The notes under the pieces: model-generated
Seen by the model: only the letters and a program-made list of their open reading frames with translations
Told to the model about the DNA's origin: nothing
Database searches by the model: none
Origin: Congzhengia minquanensis
Lineage (GTDB): Bacteria > Bacillota > Clostridia > UBA1381 > UBA9506
Length of the DNA stretch: 64,000 bases
Direction of reading: 5' to 3'
Assembly (NCBI RefSeq): GCF_014384785.1
Contig: NZ_JACRSU010000006.1
Location: 1 to 64,000 of the forward strand
Part shown: one piece after another, positions 8,047-16,033 of the stretch
How positions within the stretch are numbered: the stretch's first letter is position 1
How the letters are laid out: every line of letters begins with the position of its first letter
Program-made: the position numbers and the translations under genes

Positions 8047-9497
8047 TATACTTCCTCAATTAATTTCTTATCGTCGTTCTTCTTTTTTTCATTTGCCTTT
8101 GCAAGGGTAAAGCTAAACCGCGTAAACTCGCCCGGCTCGCTTTCCGCCCACACCCGTTCGCCGTGAGCCTGGATAATGCTTTTTACAATATAAAGCCCAA
8201 GCCCTGCGCCGTTTTTGTCCAGACTTCTGGACTTGTCGGATTTATAAAACCGGTCGAAAATGTGCATTAAGTCTTTCTTTTCAATGCCCAGTCCTGAGTT
8301 TTGAATGCTTACATAGGCGCTGCCGTCTTTTACACCGGTGTTCACGTCGATAAATCCGCCCTCTGGTGTAAATTTAATGGCGTTGTCAAACAGGTTGGTA
8401 ATCACGCGCTGAATGGCGTCTTTATCGGCGTCTACCCGCATATTTTCCGTTTCGAAACCAACGGTTAAGCTTATGTTTTTCTCCGTAATCCGTTTTTCAA
8501 ACTTAATAATGCTCAGGCGCATAAGCTCATTAATATCAAATTCACGCGGCTCAATGTTAAAGCTGCCTTGCTCCAATTTGCTCAGGTCCAGCAAGTCGGT
8601 CACAATCCGCGAAAGCCGCCTGCTCTCGTCCAGCACAATAGACAAATACCACTGGCGCTTTTCCTCCGGAATAGTGCCGTCCATAATGCCCTCCACAAAA
8701 CCGATAATCGTGGTCATGGGCGTTCTTAAATCGTGAGACACGTTGGCAATAAAGCTCGAGCGCATATTTTCAAGCTGCTCAATTGAGTCTGCCATGTTGT
8801 TAAAGGTGTCGCCCAGCTCGCTGAACTCGTTTTCCGTGTCAATATTCACCCGGCGTTTAAAGTCGCCTCCTGCAATGCTTTTTGCGGCAGAGGTAAGCTC
8901 CGAAAGCGGCTTCGTAATCCGTTTTGAAATGAGGTAAACAAAAATTGCCACAAACACCGCCACAAACGCCACATTAAAAACAAAAATTTTCAGCACCTCA
9001 ATGCGCATTCTTGTGACCTCCGGCGTAGGGATGCTAACCAAAACGCCGCCTACAACGGAACCCATATATTTAATTGGGCGTGCAACGGTGAGCACCTCTC
9101 CTTTAAAAATGCCGCCCAAAGAGCCGCGGTAGGTTGCGCCGTTTCCCTCTAATATGTCCTGGGTATATTCTTCTTTTATTTTATCGTCAAAATTTTCAAT
9201 GCTGGTTGTCACCAGCTCACCCTTTTCATCCAGCACAAAAATCTCCGTGTCGGTAGACTGAGCCACCGCGTTAATGTTTAGGCGGTAGGCCTCTGCCGTC
9301 AGCTGGCCGTTGGTACTGGCAATGTATACCGTAATGTTCACCACCTGCCGGGCAATGTTATCTAATTCCTTTTCGTGCCGGGAGGTAAGGTAGGTTCCCA
9401 TAAAGCTGAACAAAAGTGTACCCGTAATGATGAAGCTCACCAAAAACAGCGCCATAGTCACCGTGAACAGCTGTATGTAAATGCTTCTGCGTCTCAA
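8046..9497 (-). CDS. Sensor histidine kinase of an OmpR-type two-component system
   Basis: A 483-residue membrane sensor. Order: TM1 (~10-34), extracytoplasmic sensor of ~130 residues, TM2 (~168-190), HAMP (~190-243), dimerisation domain with phospho-acceptor H255 in NVSHDLRTP, and HATPase domain with the N box near N372 (FDNAIKFTPEGG) and the G2 box GAGLGL (~430). The TTG start follows the regulator's stop closely, with AGGTGA upstream. The external domain has a PAS-like look (DTEIFVLDEKGEL), but I cannot tell its ligand. Co-transcription with a DNA-repair nuclease pair is worth noting. Confidence 0.95.
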   Translation of the reverse strand: MRRRSIYIQLFTVTMALFLVSFIITGTLLFSFMGTYLTSRHEKELDNIARQVVNITVYIASTNGQLTAEAYRLNINAVAQSTDTEIFVLDEKGELVTTSIENFDDKIKEEYTQDILEGNGATYRGSLGGIFKGEVLTVARPIKYMGSVVGGVLVSIPTPEVTRMRIEVLKIFVFNVAFVAVFVAIFVYLISKRITKPLSELTSAAKSIAGGDFKRRVNIDTENEFSELGDTFNNMADSIEQLENMRSSFIANVSHDLRTPMTTIIGFVEGIMDGTIPEEKRQWYLSIVLDESRRLSRIVTDLLDLSKLEQGSFNIEPREFDINELMRLSIIKFEKRITEKNISLTVGFETENMRVDADKDAIQRVITNLFDNAIKFTPEGGFIDVNTGVKDGSAYVSIQNSGLGIEKKDLMHIFDRFYKSDKSRSLDKNGAGLGLYIVKSIIQAHGERVWAESEPGEFTRFSFTLAKANEKKKNDDKKLIEEV

Positions 9498-9498
9498 A

Positions 9499-10191
9499 TT
9501 ATTTCACCTCGAATTTATACCCAACACCCCACACGGTTTTTAATTGCCAGTTCACGTTCTCGCCGGCCTTTTCTAATTTTTCCCGAAGACGTTTTACGTG
9601 CACGTCCACGGTTCTGGAGTCGCCGAAATAGTCGAACCCCCACACGGTTTCCAAAAGCTGTTCACGGGTGAACACCTTGTTAGGGTTTGTGGCAAGGAAA
9701 TATAAAAGCTCCAGCTCTTTGGGGGGAATGTCCACCGATGCGCCGTTAATTTTTAACTCGTAGTTTGTTAGATTGATGATAATATTGGGATAGACAACCT
9801 CTTTATCAGAATTATCTTTTGGGTCATACCGTCTTAAAATCGCCTTAATTCTTGCAACCAGTTCCTTGTTTTCAAAGGGTTTAACCATATAGTCGTCCGC
9901 GCCCAGCTCTAAGCCTAACACCTTGTCAAAAGTTTCACCCTTTGCCGTAAGCATAATGATGGGAATGTTGCTCACACGACGGATTTCTCGGCACACCTGG
10001 AACCCGTCCATTTTCGGAAGCATTACGTCTAAAACCACAACAGAGGGAGTCTTTTGCTTGAACAAATCGATGGCCGTCTGCCCATCGTTTGCAATAACAA
10101 CTTCAAACCCCTCCTTGTCCAAATACAATCGAACAATTTCGCAAATATTCTTATCGTCGTCCACTACCAGCACTCTTTGATTGTTTAACAT
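9499..10191 (-). CDS. OmpR/PhoB-family response regulator
   Basis: A 230-residue regulator. Its receiver domain has an acidic pocket (VDDDK), phospho-acceptor D55 (VLDVMLP) and K104 (YMVKPF). A C-terminal winged helix follows with RTVDVHVKRLREKLE. The frame is open further upstream, but AGGGGAG sits at the right distance before the ATG at 10191, which also begins the standard receiver strand (QRVLVVDDD). It is the partner of the kinase immediately downstream. Its targets cannot be read from this window. Confidence 0.95.
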   Translation of the reverse strand: MLNNQRVLVVDDDKNICEIVRLYLDKEGFEVVIANDGQTAIDLFKQKTPSVVVLDVMLPKMDGFQVCREIRRVSNIPIIMLTAKGETFDKVLGLELGADDYMVKPFENKELVARIKAILRRYDPKDNSDKEVVYPNIIINLTNYELKINGASVDIPPKELELLYFLATNPNKVFTREQLLETVWGFDYFGDSRTVDVHVKRLREKLEKAGENVNWQLKTVWGVGYKFEVK

Positions 10192-10211
10192 GTTTCGTTC
10201 TCCCCTTTTCT

Positions 10212-11084
10212 CTAAATTGCACTCCAGCGGCCAGACGCTCCGCATGGAAGTATTAAATCACTGTCGGAAACCGGCAGGCCGATTTCGTCTGACGAAACCG
10301 TTCCGCCGTGCTTTTTCACCAGCGTTAGCTTTAAAATGTCAGACAGCACCGCTGGCTGCAGTCCCGTTGTGTAGGAATTGATTAAGAAAAACAGCGGGCT
10401 GTCGGACAAAAGGCTTACACACTTTTGCACCAGCATATAAAGCTCATCTTCTAACTTCCACACCTCACCGCCCGGCCCCCTGCCGTAAGACGGCGGATCC
10501 ATGATCACTGCGTCATAACGGTTGCCGCGCCGGTTTTCCCGGTCCACAAATTTAATCGCGTCATCTACCAAATAGCGCACAGGCCTATCTTTAAGCCCTG
10601 ACAGCGTTAAATTTTCTTTTGCCCAGGAAACCATTCCCTTTGACGAGTCCACATGGGCAACGGATGCTCCGGCCGCCGCCGCGGCGGCCGTGGCCCCGCC
10701 GGTATAAGCAAACAGGTTTAAAACCTTAACCGGCCGGCCTGCGTTTTGAATGAGATTAGAAAACCACATCCAGTTGGCCGCCTGCTCTGGAAACAGCCCC
10801 GTGTGCTTAAAGCCCATAGGCTTGATATAAAACTTTAAGCCTAAAGGCGGAAAAGCCACGCTCCATTTCTCGGGAAGCTTTTTTTTCACGTCCCAAAAGC
10901 CGCCCCCGGTGTTCTTCCGGTGGTAAACGGCATGTGCTTTGCCCCAAAGCCCGGGCTTTTGTTTTTCGTTCCAAATCACCTGCGGGTCCGGCCGGATAAG
11001 CAAATATCCGTTCCAGTCCTCAGCCTTTTGGCCGCAGGCAATGTCTAAAACCTGATAGTCCTCCCATTTATCGCAAATCCACAT
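10212..11084 (-). CDS. Class I SAM-dependent methyltransferase, rRNA-modification type
   Basis: A 290-residue Rossmann methyltransferase. SAM-binding motif I is NLFAYTGGATAAAA (residues ~143-156). Catalytic motif IV is MDPPSYGRG, a form typical of RlmI/RlmL-like rRNA methyltransferases. The N-terminal ~120 residues, rich in Trp and aromatic residues, probably bind substrate. There is no PUA or THUMP domain, so the exact base modified is unknown. It is the first gene of the minus-strand unit: 20 bp before the response regulator, behind its own sigma-A promoter. Confidence 0.88.
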   Translation of the reverse strand: MWICDKWEDYQVLDIACGQKAEDWNGYLLIRPDPQVIWNEKQKPGLWGKAHAVYHRKNTGGGFWDVKKKLPEKWSVAFPPLGLKFYIKPMGFKHTGLFPEQAANWMWFSNLIQNAGRPVKVLNLFAYTGGATAAAAAAGASVAHVDSSKGMVSWAKENLTLSGLKDRPVRYLVDDAIKFVDRENRRGNRYDAVIMDPPSYGRGPGGEVWKLEDELYMLVQKCVSLLSDSPLFFLINSYTTGLQPAVLSDILKLTLVKKHGGTVSSDEIGLPVSDSDLILPCGASGRWSAI

Positions 11085-11134
11085 AAATTTTGCCTTTCTT
11101 TATTCCATTCTAATTTCCTTTTTTTATACATATT

Positions 11135-11163
11135 ATTTTACCATTAATTGAAAGTGCCGTCAA
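11135..11163 (-). promoter_or_regulatory. Sigma-A promoter for the methyltransferase / two-component / nuclease operon
   Basis: Minus strand TTGACG, 17-bp spacer, TAAAAT, about 50 bp ahead of the methyltransferase ATG. It is divergent from the yabP promoter. Confidence 0.7.
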
Positions 11164-11179
11164 TCCATAATTTGTACCT

Positions 11180-11209
11180 GTCATAATATGTTCAGAATTT
11201 TCATACACT
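11180..11209 (+). promoter_or_regulatory. Sigma-E-like promoter of yabP
   Basis: GTCATAAT, a 14-bp spacer, then CATACACT, which fits the mother-cell sigma-E consensus (CATACAnT at -10). It ends 33 bp before the yabP ATG. In B. subtilis yabP and yabQ are sigma-E dependent, so family knowledge agrees with the sequence. Confidence 0.7.
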
Positions 11210-11242
11210 TTAACACAAAATATGTTAATTTAGGAGGCTGTC

Positions 11243-11524
11243 ATGGCTGCGGAACAAAATACCATTCACAATCTCATATTAGAAAACAAGGAAAAATTGT
11301 CGATTTCCGGCGTTTCCGACGTTGATACCTTTGACGAGGGGAAAATCATTCTGTTCACTGAGGACGACACTCTGATCGTCGAGGGCGAGGAGCTCCACAT
11401 TCAAAAGCTGGACGTTGCAAATGGAGAGCTTATCATTGAGGGAACGATTTACGCAATTCAATACACAGGCGACGGCTCAACGGCCAGGGCCAACAAGGGC
11501 TTTTTTAAAAAAATGCTCAAATAA
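11243..11524 (+). CDS. yabP: Sporulation protein YabP
   Basis: A 93-residue soluble beta-rich protein. Its pattern (ENKEKLSISGV, VDTFDEGKIILFT, GELIIEGTIYAI) is that of YabP, needed in the mother cell for spore cortex formation together with YabQ. AGGAGG lies 5 bp ahead of the ATG. Gene order yabP-yabQ-divIC-yabR matches B. subtilis and related spore formers, which makes the call firm. The molecular activity of YabP is not established. Confidence 0.93.
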   Translation: MAAEQNTIHNLILENKEKLSISGVSDVDTFDEGKIILFTEDDTLIVEGEELHIQKLDVANGELIIEGTIYAIQYTGDGSTARANKGFFKKMLK

Positions 11525-11552
11525 GCAAAACAAAACTGCGAGGTAATGCCAA

Positions 11553-12053
11553 ATGGTTTTTTCCATGACCGATGAAGTGTATGTGTTCTTATACTCCGCC
11601 CTTTCCGGCGGGTTGATCATGCTGTTTTACGACATTTTATCCATTGCGGGGAAAAAAAAAGAATGTCCGGTGTTTCTTTTAAACGTCTGCGACGGCATTT
11701 TCATCATTGTTGCCTGCGCCATTATGGTGTTTGTGAACTTCACCGTCAGCAACGGCATTGTAAGGAGTTTTGAATTTTTGGGCACGATTTTGGGCGCGAT
11801 TCTTTACAAGCTGACCCTTTCCCGCCTGATTTCTGCTTTTTTAAAGAAAATTACAGACGCTATTGCCGCTTTTTTTAAACTTTTTTTCAAAATACTATTG
11901 ACACCGCTGGCAATTATGTATAAAATGGTTAATAAGTGTATAGTAGCATTGTTTCACCCGGTTGTTTATGTGTTTCGAAAACTGTTTTCTCATCTCTCTT
12001 TTAAAATGCATACATCAATTCGAACAGCCCGGAAAGCAATAAAAAAAACGTAG
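11553..12053 (+). CDS. yabQ: Spore cortex biosynthesis protein YabQ
   Basis: A 166-residue membrane protein. It has hydrophobic segments at residues ~10-30, ~40-62 and ~70-90, and a basic, partly hydrophobic tail (~100-166). YabQ is a polytopic protein of the outer forespore membrane required for cortex synthesis. It lies 28 bp after yabP with GAGGT upstream, so both probably share the sigma-E promoter. Sequence conservation in this family is low; the call rests on topology and gene order. Confidence 0.88.
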   Translation: MVFSMTDEVYVFLYSALSGGLIMLFYDILSIAGKKKECPVFLLNVCDGIFIIVACAIMVFVNFTVSNGIVRSFEFLGTILGAILYKLTLSRLISAFLKKITDAIAAFFKLFFKILLTPLAIMYKMVNKCIVALFHPVVYVFRKLFSHLSFKMHTSIRTARKAIKKT

Positions 12054-12063
12054 GTGCGAATGA

Positions 12064-12369
12064 ATGGGAAGTAGTTTAAAAACATCAGGGAAAAAAATAA
12101 ATTTTAAAATATTTTTTAAACGAATATTAGTCTGTCTTTTATTTGTCTATCTGTTGTGTCTTTTAATTTCTCAGCAGTTTAAATTTGCAAAGCTGAAAGA
12201 GGAAAATGCCGCGGTAGACGCGAAAATTGAGGCCGCTCAAAAGGAACAGAAAAACTTAAATTCCGAGCTTGAATCCATTGACCAAGAGGACTACCTCCGC
12301 CGTGTTATCAGAGAAAAACTCGGATTTACAAAGCCAAACGAAAAGGTCTTTGTGGACGCATCAAAATAA
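12064..12369 (+). CDS. divIC: Septum formation initiator, DivIC/FtsB family
   Basis: A 101-residue bitopic protein: basic cytoplasmic N-terminus, one transmembrane segment at ~20-38, a short coiled coil (KLKEENAAVDAKIEAAQKEQ, ~42-75), and the conserved tail YLRRVIREKLGFTKPNEKVF. DivIC works with FtsL and DivIB in the divisome. Position between yabQ and yabR supports DivIC over a generic FtsB name. It follows yabQ by 10 bp. Confidence 0.92.
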   Translation: MGSSLKTSGKKINFKIFFKRILVCLLFVYLLCLLISQQFKFAKLKEENAAVDAKIEAAQKEQKNLNSELESIDQEDYLRRVIREKLGFTKPNEKVFVDASK

Positions 12370-12431
12370 CGCGGTAGCAGTTTAAAATAATTTTTTACGA
12401 TAGACAATTTATTAAGGAGGAAGCTTCTAAG

Positions 12432-12875
12432 ATGCAGGTAGAACCGGGAACGATTATCGAAGGAAAGGTGACGGGGATTACGCCTTTCGGCGCCTTTGTT
12501 TCGTTTGGTGATGGAAAAACAGGGCTGGTGCACATCAGTGAAATTGCGCTGGAATATGTAAAGAACATTCGCGACCACCTGAAAGAAAACGACATGATTA
12601 AGGCAAAAGTTTTGTCTGTTGACGTCAGCGGAAAAATCAGCCTGTCGATTAAGCAGGCGATTTTAGAAGAGCGCGCAGCAGCCAGGAAAAACGCCCGGAA
12701 TCAGCCACCCAAAAAGCCGGATGACATTGACTGGTCCAAAAAAAGCAGGCCCGCAAACTTTGAGGATATGATGGCCAAGTTCAAGCAGGACAGCGACGAA
12801 AAACTTTCCGACATGAAAAAAGGGTTAGACTCCAAGCGCGGTTCGGGATATAAGCGTTCGTCGGGTTCCTTTTAA
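12432..12875 (+). CDS. yabR: S1 RNA-binding domain protein YabR
   Basis: A 147-residue protein. Residues ~3-75 form an S1 domain: GTIIEGKVTGITPFGAFVSF, then GLVHISEIA and KVLSVDVSGKISLSIKQA. The C-terminal half is basic and Pro/Lys-rich, and probably disordered. AAGGAGG lies 12 bp before the ATG. The role is not settled; association with RNA or ribosomes is inferred from the domain. In B. subtilis spoIIE follows yabR; here it does not, and an unrelated membrane protein follows instead. Confidence 0.9.
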   Translation: MQVEPGTIIEGKVTGITPFGAFVSFGDGKTGLVHISEIALEYVKNIRDHLKENDMIKAKVLSVDVSGKISLSIKQAILEERAAARKNARNQPPKKPDDIDWSKKSRPANFEDMMAKFKQDSDEKLSDMKKGLDSKRGSGYKRSSGSF

Positions 12876-12890
12876 TCGGTTTGACAGTTA

Positions 12891-12919
12891 CGGCATGGAG
12901 TTTTTCCGTGCCGCTTTTT
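12891..12919 (+). terminator. Rho-independent terminator after yabR
   Basis: CGGCATGG and CCGTGCCG pair (one G-T) around a 7-nt loop, followed by CTTTTTGTTTT. It ends the yabP-yabR unit. Confidence 0.8.
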
Positions 12920-12951
12920 GTTTTAAAAATAAATAACGAAAGGTTTTCATT

Positions 12952-13536
12952 ATGACAAAAGAAGAAATTCAAAACAAATATTTCGCAGAAGACGAAGAAG
13001 TTCTCTGGTCCGGCACGGCGGACACGTTACGTTTCTTTATGCGGACGGATTTTATTTTAATTCCGCTTACGGTAATCATCGGCGGGTTCCTGCTCTCTTA
13101 TGCCTACTCCTCTATGATGCTGATGATCCGCGGCCAAAGCGTGGCCTTTGCCCTGTCCGGCATTACGTTTTTGTTAATCGGGCTGTATCTGATTTTTGGC
13201 CGGATTTGGTACAGGCACAAGCGTCTGAGCAGAAATTTATATTTTGTGACCAGCGACCGCTGCTTTGTGTTTAACACCCTGCGGGACAAGGTAACGGTGG
13301 ACATTCCGATTAATGATGTTGAGCCGGAGGCTTTTCAAAACGATTTATTTCTATCCGGCAAGTTTTTGGGCGGCGATATTGTATATGGCCTGGGGCTTGA
13401 TGTGTTTTTTCATAACTTTGTTAAAGAATCGTCGGCGTTTACTGCCATTCATAGTCCCGAGCAGGTGAAAAAAGTGATTAAACGGGCAAAGAAAAACAGA
13501 AAGAAGGCCAAACATGATACGGACGACTTTATCTAA
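12952..13536 (+). CDS. Two-TM membrane protein with PH-like C-terminal domain, unknown function
   Basis: A 194-residue protein. A short N-terminal stretch (EEVLWSGTAD) typical of bacterial PH-like proteins is followed by two transmembrane segments (~28-50 and ~60-85). A predicted beta-rich domain comes next (NLYFVTSDRCFVFN, KVTVDIPINDVEP), with a very basic C-terminus. The order is that of the bPH family, whose function is not known. It has its own ribosome site (AACGAAAGG) and overlaps rsmG by 23 bp, so translation of the two may be coupled. Confidence 0.75.
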   Translation: MTKEEIQNKYFAEDEEVLWSGTADTLRFFMRTDFILIPLTVIIGGFLLSYAYSSMMLMIRGQSVAFALSGITFLLIGLYLIFGRIWYRHKRLSRNLYFVTSDRCFVFNTLRDKVTVDIPINDVEPEAFQNDLFLSGKFLGGDIVYGLGLDVFFHNFVKESSAFTAIHSPEQVKKVIKRAKKNRKKAKHDTDDFI

Positions 13537-14224
13537 GTGTGCGAAAACAGCCGGATATCCGTTGTCGGAAGAACAGCTTTCACAATTTTCAGACTATGCG
13601 GACATGCTTTCAGAATGGAACCAGAAAATGAACTTAACTGCCATCACAGAGCCTTTTGAGGTGGCAGCCAAACATTTTGCCGACAGCCTGTTTGGACTTT
13701 CGTTCATCGGCAAACACGCAAGCGTAATTGACGTAGGTACCGGCGCAGGTTTTCCCGGAATTCCATTAAAAATTGCCTGCCCCGGAATTTCTTTAACGCT
13801 TTTAGACGCATTAAACAAACGCTTAACCTTTCTAAACGCCGTTGTTGCTGAGCTGAAACTTTCCGACACCACAACAATCCACTCCCGGGCAGAGGACGGG
13901 GCGGCAAAAAAAAGTCCCCTGCGGGAGAGGTTTGACGTCAGCGTTTCCCGGGCGGTGTCGCAGTTAAATGTACTGTCGGAATATTGCCTGCCCTATGTAA
14001 AGGTAGGCGGCGTATTTCTGGCCTATAAGGGCGGCGACATAAAAGAAGAGCTTGATGCCGCAAAAAATGCCATATCTCTTTTGGGCGGTGAAATAAATGA
14101 CGTTTTCCGCTACACCATTCCTCAAACGGACATTGCCCATTCCATAATCGTGATAAAAAAAATGCGCCCCACGCCGGAGAAATACCCCAGGCTCCAGGGC
14201 AAAATTTCAAAACAGCCCCTCTAA
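13514..14224 (+). CDS. rsmG: 16S rRNA m7G527 methyltransferase RsmG (GidB)
   Basis: Methylates N7 of G527 in 16S rRNA using SAM. The 236-residue length is typical. Motifs: WNQKMNLTAI near the N-terminus, SAM motif VIDVGTGAGFPGIPLKIA, then VSRAVSQLNVLSEYCLP and YKGG. AGAAGG sits before the ATG even though it lies inside the preceding gene. In many Firmicutes rsmG sits near oriC; no dnaA or parAB is seen here. A strong terminator follows. Confidence 0.96.
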   Translation: MIRTTLSKCAKTAGYPLSEEQLSQFSDYADMLSEWNQKMNLTAITEPFEVAAKHFADSLFGLSFIGKHASVIDVGTGAGFPGIPLKIACPGISLTLLDALNKRLTFLNAVVAELKLSDTTTIHSRAEDGAAKKSPLRERFDVSVSRAVSQLNVLSEYCLPYVKVGGVFLAYKGGDIKEELDAAKNAISLLGGEINDVFRYTIPQTDIAHSIIVIKKMRPTPEKYPRLQGKISKQPL

Positions 14225-14228
14225 CGGT

Positions 14229-14257
14229 TACCGCAGATTATTCTGCGGTATTTTTTT
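14229..14257 (+). terminator. Rho-independent terminator after rsmG
   Basis: Perfect 8-bp stem TACCGCAG / CTGCGGTA with a 6-nt loop, followed by seven T. It insulates the spoIIA promoter. Confidence 0.9.
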
Positions 14258-14266
14258 GTGTTTAAA

Positions 14267-14296
14267 TAAGTCGAAAAGTTGTTCCCTTTCGACAAA
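14267..14296 (+). promoter_or_regulatory. Spo0A-binding boxes upstream of spoIIA
   Basis: TTCGACAAA at 14288-14296 is the exact complement of the 0A-box TTTGTCGAA. A weaker box, TAAGTCGAA, lies in the opposite orientation at 14267-14275. The strong box is centred about 55 bp before the expected transcription start of the sigma-H promoter, the place used by Spo0A~P at spoIIA in B. subtilis. The two boxes also form an imperfect hairpin. Confidence 0.7.
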
Positions 14297-14313
14297 TGTT
14301 TGTATAAATTTGC

Positions 14314-14341
14314 AAAGGATTGTTTATACTATGGATAGAAT
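14314..14341 (+). promoter_or_regulatory. Sigma-H promoter of the spoIIA operon
   Basis: AAAGGATTG, a 12-bp gap, then ATAGAAT. Both parts match the sigma-H consensus (RnAGGAwWW and RnnGAAT). It lies about 64 bp before the spoIIAA start, with Spo0A boxes just upstream, so the known spoIIA control logic appears conserved. Confidence 0.75.
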
Positions 14342-14404
14342 AAGTATATATGTAAAAAATTTCCTTTTTTCAAAGGATGATATACAATCAAAGGAGGAAA
14401 GACA

Positions 14405-14755
14405 TTGGAAATTTCAGTATTAATAAAAAACAAAACGCTGATTGTGTCGCTGACAGGCGAGCTCGACCACCACAGTGCCAAAGAGGTAAAAGACATGGTG
14501 GAAGAAGTGATTAAAAACAGAGGCGTAAAAAATTTAATTTTCGATTTTTCAAAGCTGTCGTTTATGGACAGTTCCGGCATTGGGGTGGTTATCGGGCGTT
14601 ACAAGCTAATCACTGCAATGGGCGGAAACGTAGCAATTGTCAGCTGCAGCCGAAACATCGACAGGCTTTTAAAAATGTCGGGAATTACAAAACTCATTGC
14701 CACTTACGACTCGTTAAAGGGCGCACTTAAAACAATTCAGGAGGAAATATCGTGA
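14405..14755 (+). CDS. spoIIAA: Anti-sigma-F factor antagonist SpoIIAA
   Basis: A 116-residue STAS-domain protein. TGELDHHSA and LSFMDSSGIGVVIGRYK are the SpoIIAA signatures. The serine phosphorylated by SpoIIAB is expected at S56, right after Asp55. Unphosphorylated SpoIIAA frees sigma-F from SpoIIAB in the forespore. The start is TTG, set by AGGAGG 8 bp upstream. The next gene overlaps by 4 bp. SpoIIE, the phosphatase that activates this protein, is not in the window. Confidence 0.97.
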   Translation: MEISVLIKNKTLIVSLTGELDHHSAKEVKDMVEEVIKNRGVKNLIFDFSKLSFMDSSGIGVVIGRYKLITAMGGNVAIVSCSRNIDRLLKMSGITKLIATYDSLKGALKTIQEEIS

Positions 14756-15198
14756 TGAACAACAGCATGAAACTGGAATTTTTAAGCATATCGGAAAACG
14801 AAGGATTTGCCCGGGCTGCTGTTGCAGCATTTATCGCGCAGTTAAACCCCACGCTGGACGAATTAGACGACATTAAAACCGCAGTTTCTGAGGCGGTTAC
14901 AAACGCCATAGTTCACGGCTATGCGGGAGGTTTGGGAACCGTACATATTACCTGCGTTTTAAACGAAAATAACACCATCATATCCGTTGCCGACATGGGG
15001 CGCGGAATTGAAAATATCGACTTAGCGAGAACGCCGCTTTATACCAGCGCAGAGGAAGGAGAGCGGTCTGGCCTGGGCTTTACGGTAATGGAAACCTTTA
15101 TGGACAGCATTGAAGTATTAAGCACGCCGGGAAAAGGCACCGTTGTTACCATGCAAAAAAAAGTCGGCCTCGCAGGCGAGCTCCCCGTATGCGTTTAG
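14752..15198 (+). CDS. spoIIAB: Anti-sigma-F factor / serine kinase SpoIIAB
   Basis: A 148-residue GHKL-type kinase that binds and inhibits sigma-F and phosphorylates SpoIIAA. The N box is EAVTNAIVHGY (residues ~46-56), the G1 motif DMGRGIENI, and the G2 motif GERSGLGFTVME. The start overlaps the spoIIAA stop by 4 bp, with GGAGG inside that gene, so translation is coupled. The length matches the family. Confidence 0.97.
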   Translation: MMNNSMKLEFLSISENEGFARAAVAAFIAQLNPTLDELDDIKTAVSEAVTNAIVHGYAGGLGTVHITCVLNENNTIISVADMGRGIENIDLARTPLYTSAEEGERSGLGFTVMETFMDSIEVLSTPGKGTVVTMQKKVGLAGELPVCV

Positions 15199-15210
15199 CG
15201 GGGTGCAAAC

Positions 15211-15939
15211 GTGGAACAGTATGGAAGCAAACAAACATATGAGCTAATTGAAAAGGCCCAGTCTGGGGACGAGAAGGCAAAAAACAAGCTGGCTGAGGAT
15301 AACATGGGGCTTGTTTACAGCGTTGCACGCAGGTTCTACGGCAGAGGCTACGACGACGAGGATTTAAACCAAGTGGGCGCCATTGGCCTTTTAAAAGCTA
15401 TTGAAAAATTTGACATTTCGTTTAACCTGCGCTTCTCCACCTATGCCGTTCCTCTGATTATGGGAGAGATTAAACGGTTTTTGCGCGACGACGGCCCGGT
15501 GAAGGTCAGCCGAACGATAAAGCACACCGCCGCTGAGGCTGCCCGCGTCATTGAGGAGGTGCAGCAAAAAGAAGGCAGGGTTCCGGGCGTGTTGGAAATT
15601 GCACAAGCGTTAGGCGTTCCACCGGAGGAGGTTGTTCAGGCACGGGAGGCCTCTGTGCCGCCGGAGTCTTTTTTTGCTGTCCGCGCAGATGGAAACAAAA
15701 CCCTGGCAGACTTTTTGCCCAGCAAAGAAAACGAAAGCGATTTACTAGACAGGCTGGATTTAAAATCTGCAGTGGCCGATTTGCCCCAAAGGGAACAAAC
15801 CATTATCATTATGCGGTATTTTCTTGAAAAAACCCAGTCCGACGTGGCAAAAAAGCTGGGAATCTCCCAGGTGCAGGTGTCAAGACTGGAAAAGAAAATA
15901 TTAAATGGTTTCCGAAATCGGTTAAAATGTGAAATGTAA
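15211..15939 (+). CDS. sigF: RNA polymerase sigma-F factor (SpoIIAC)
   Basis: A 242-residue sigma-70-family factor, the first forespore-specific sigma. Region 2 includes NMGLVYSVARRFYGRGYDDE and GAIGLLKAIEKFD; region 3 carries SRTIKHTAAEA; region 4 ends with TQSDVAKKLGISQVQVSRLE as the helix-turn-helix. The GTG start has only a weak GGGGTG site, which fits co-translation after spoIIAB. It is the last gene of the canonical operon. Confidence 0.97.
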   Translation: MEQYGSKQTYELIEKAQSGDEKAKNKLAEDNMGLVYSVARRFYGRGYDDEDLNQVGAIGLLKAIEKFDISFNLRFSTYAVPLIMGEIKRFLRDDGPVKVSRTIKHTAAEAARVIEEVQQKEGRVPGVLEIAQALGVPPEEVVQAREASVPPESFFAVRADGNKTLADFLPSKENESDLLDRLDLKSAVADLPQREQTIIIMRYFLEKTQSDVAKKLGISQVQVSRLEKKILNGFRNRLKCEM

Positions 15940-15966
15940 TGAAAATGCTTTTTCTTTGCGAAACTA

Positions 15967-15996
15967 TTGACAAGTACGTTTTTAATATGGTAATCT
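15967..15996 (+). promoter_or_regulatory. Sigma-A promoter after sigF
   Basis: TTGACA, 18-bp spacer, TAATCT, about 38 bp before the next start codon. It should drive the 16.0-18 kb genes independently of the spoIIA promoter. Confidence 0.55.
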
Positions 15997-16033
15997 TTAT
16001 TATATATAGTTTTTTGAAAGAAGGCTAAACATT

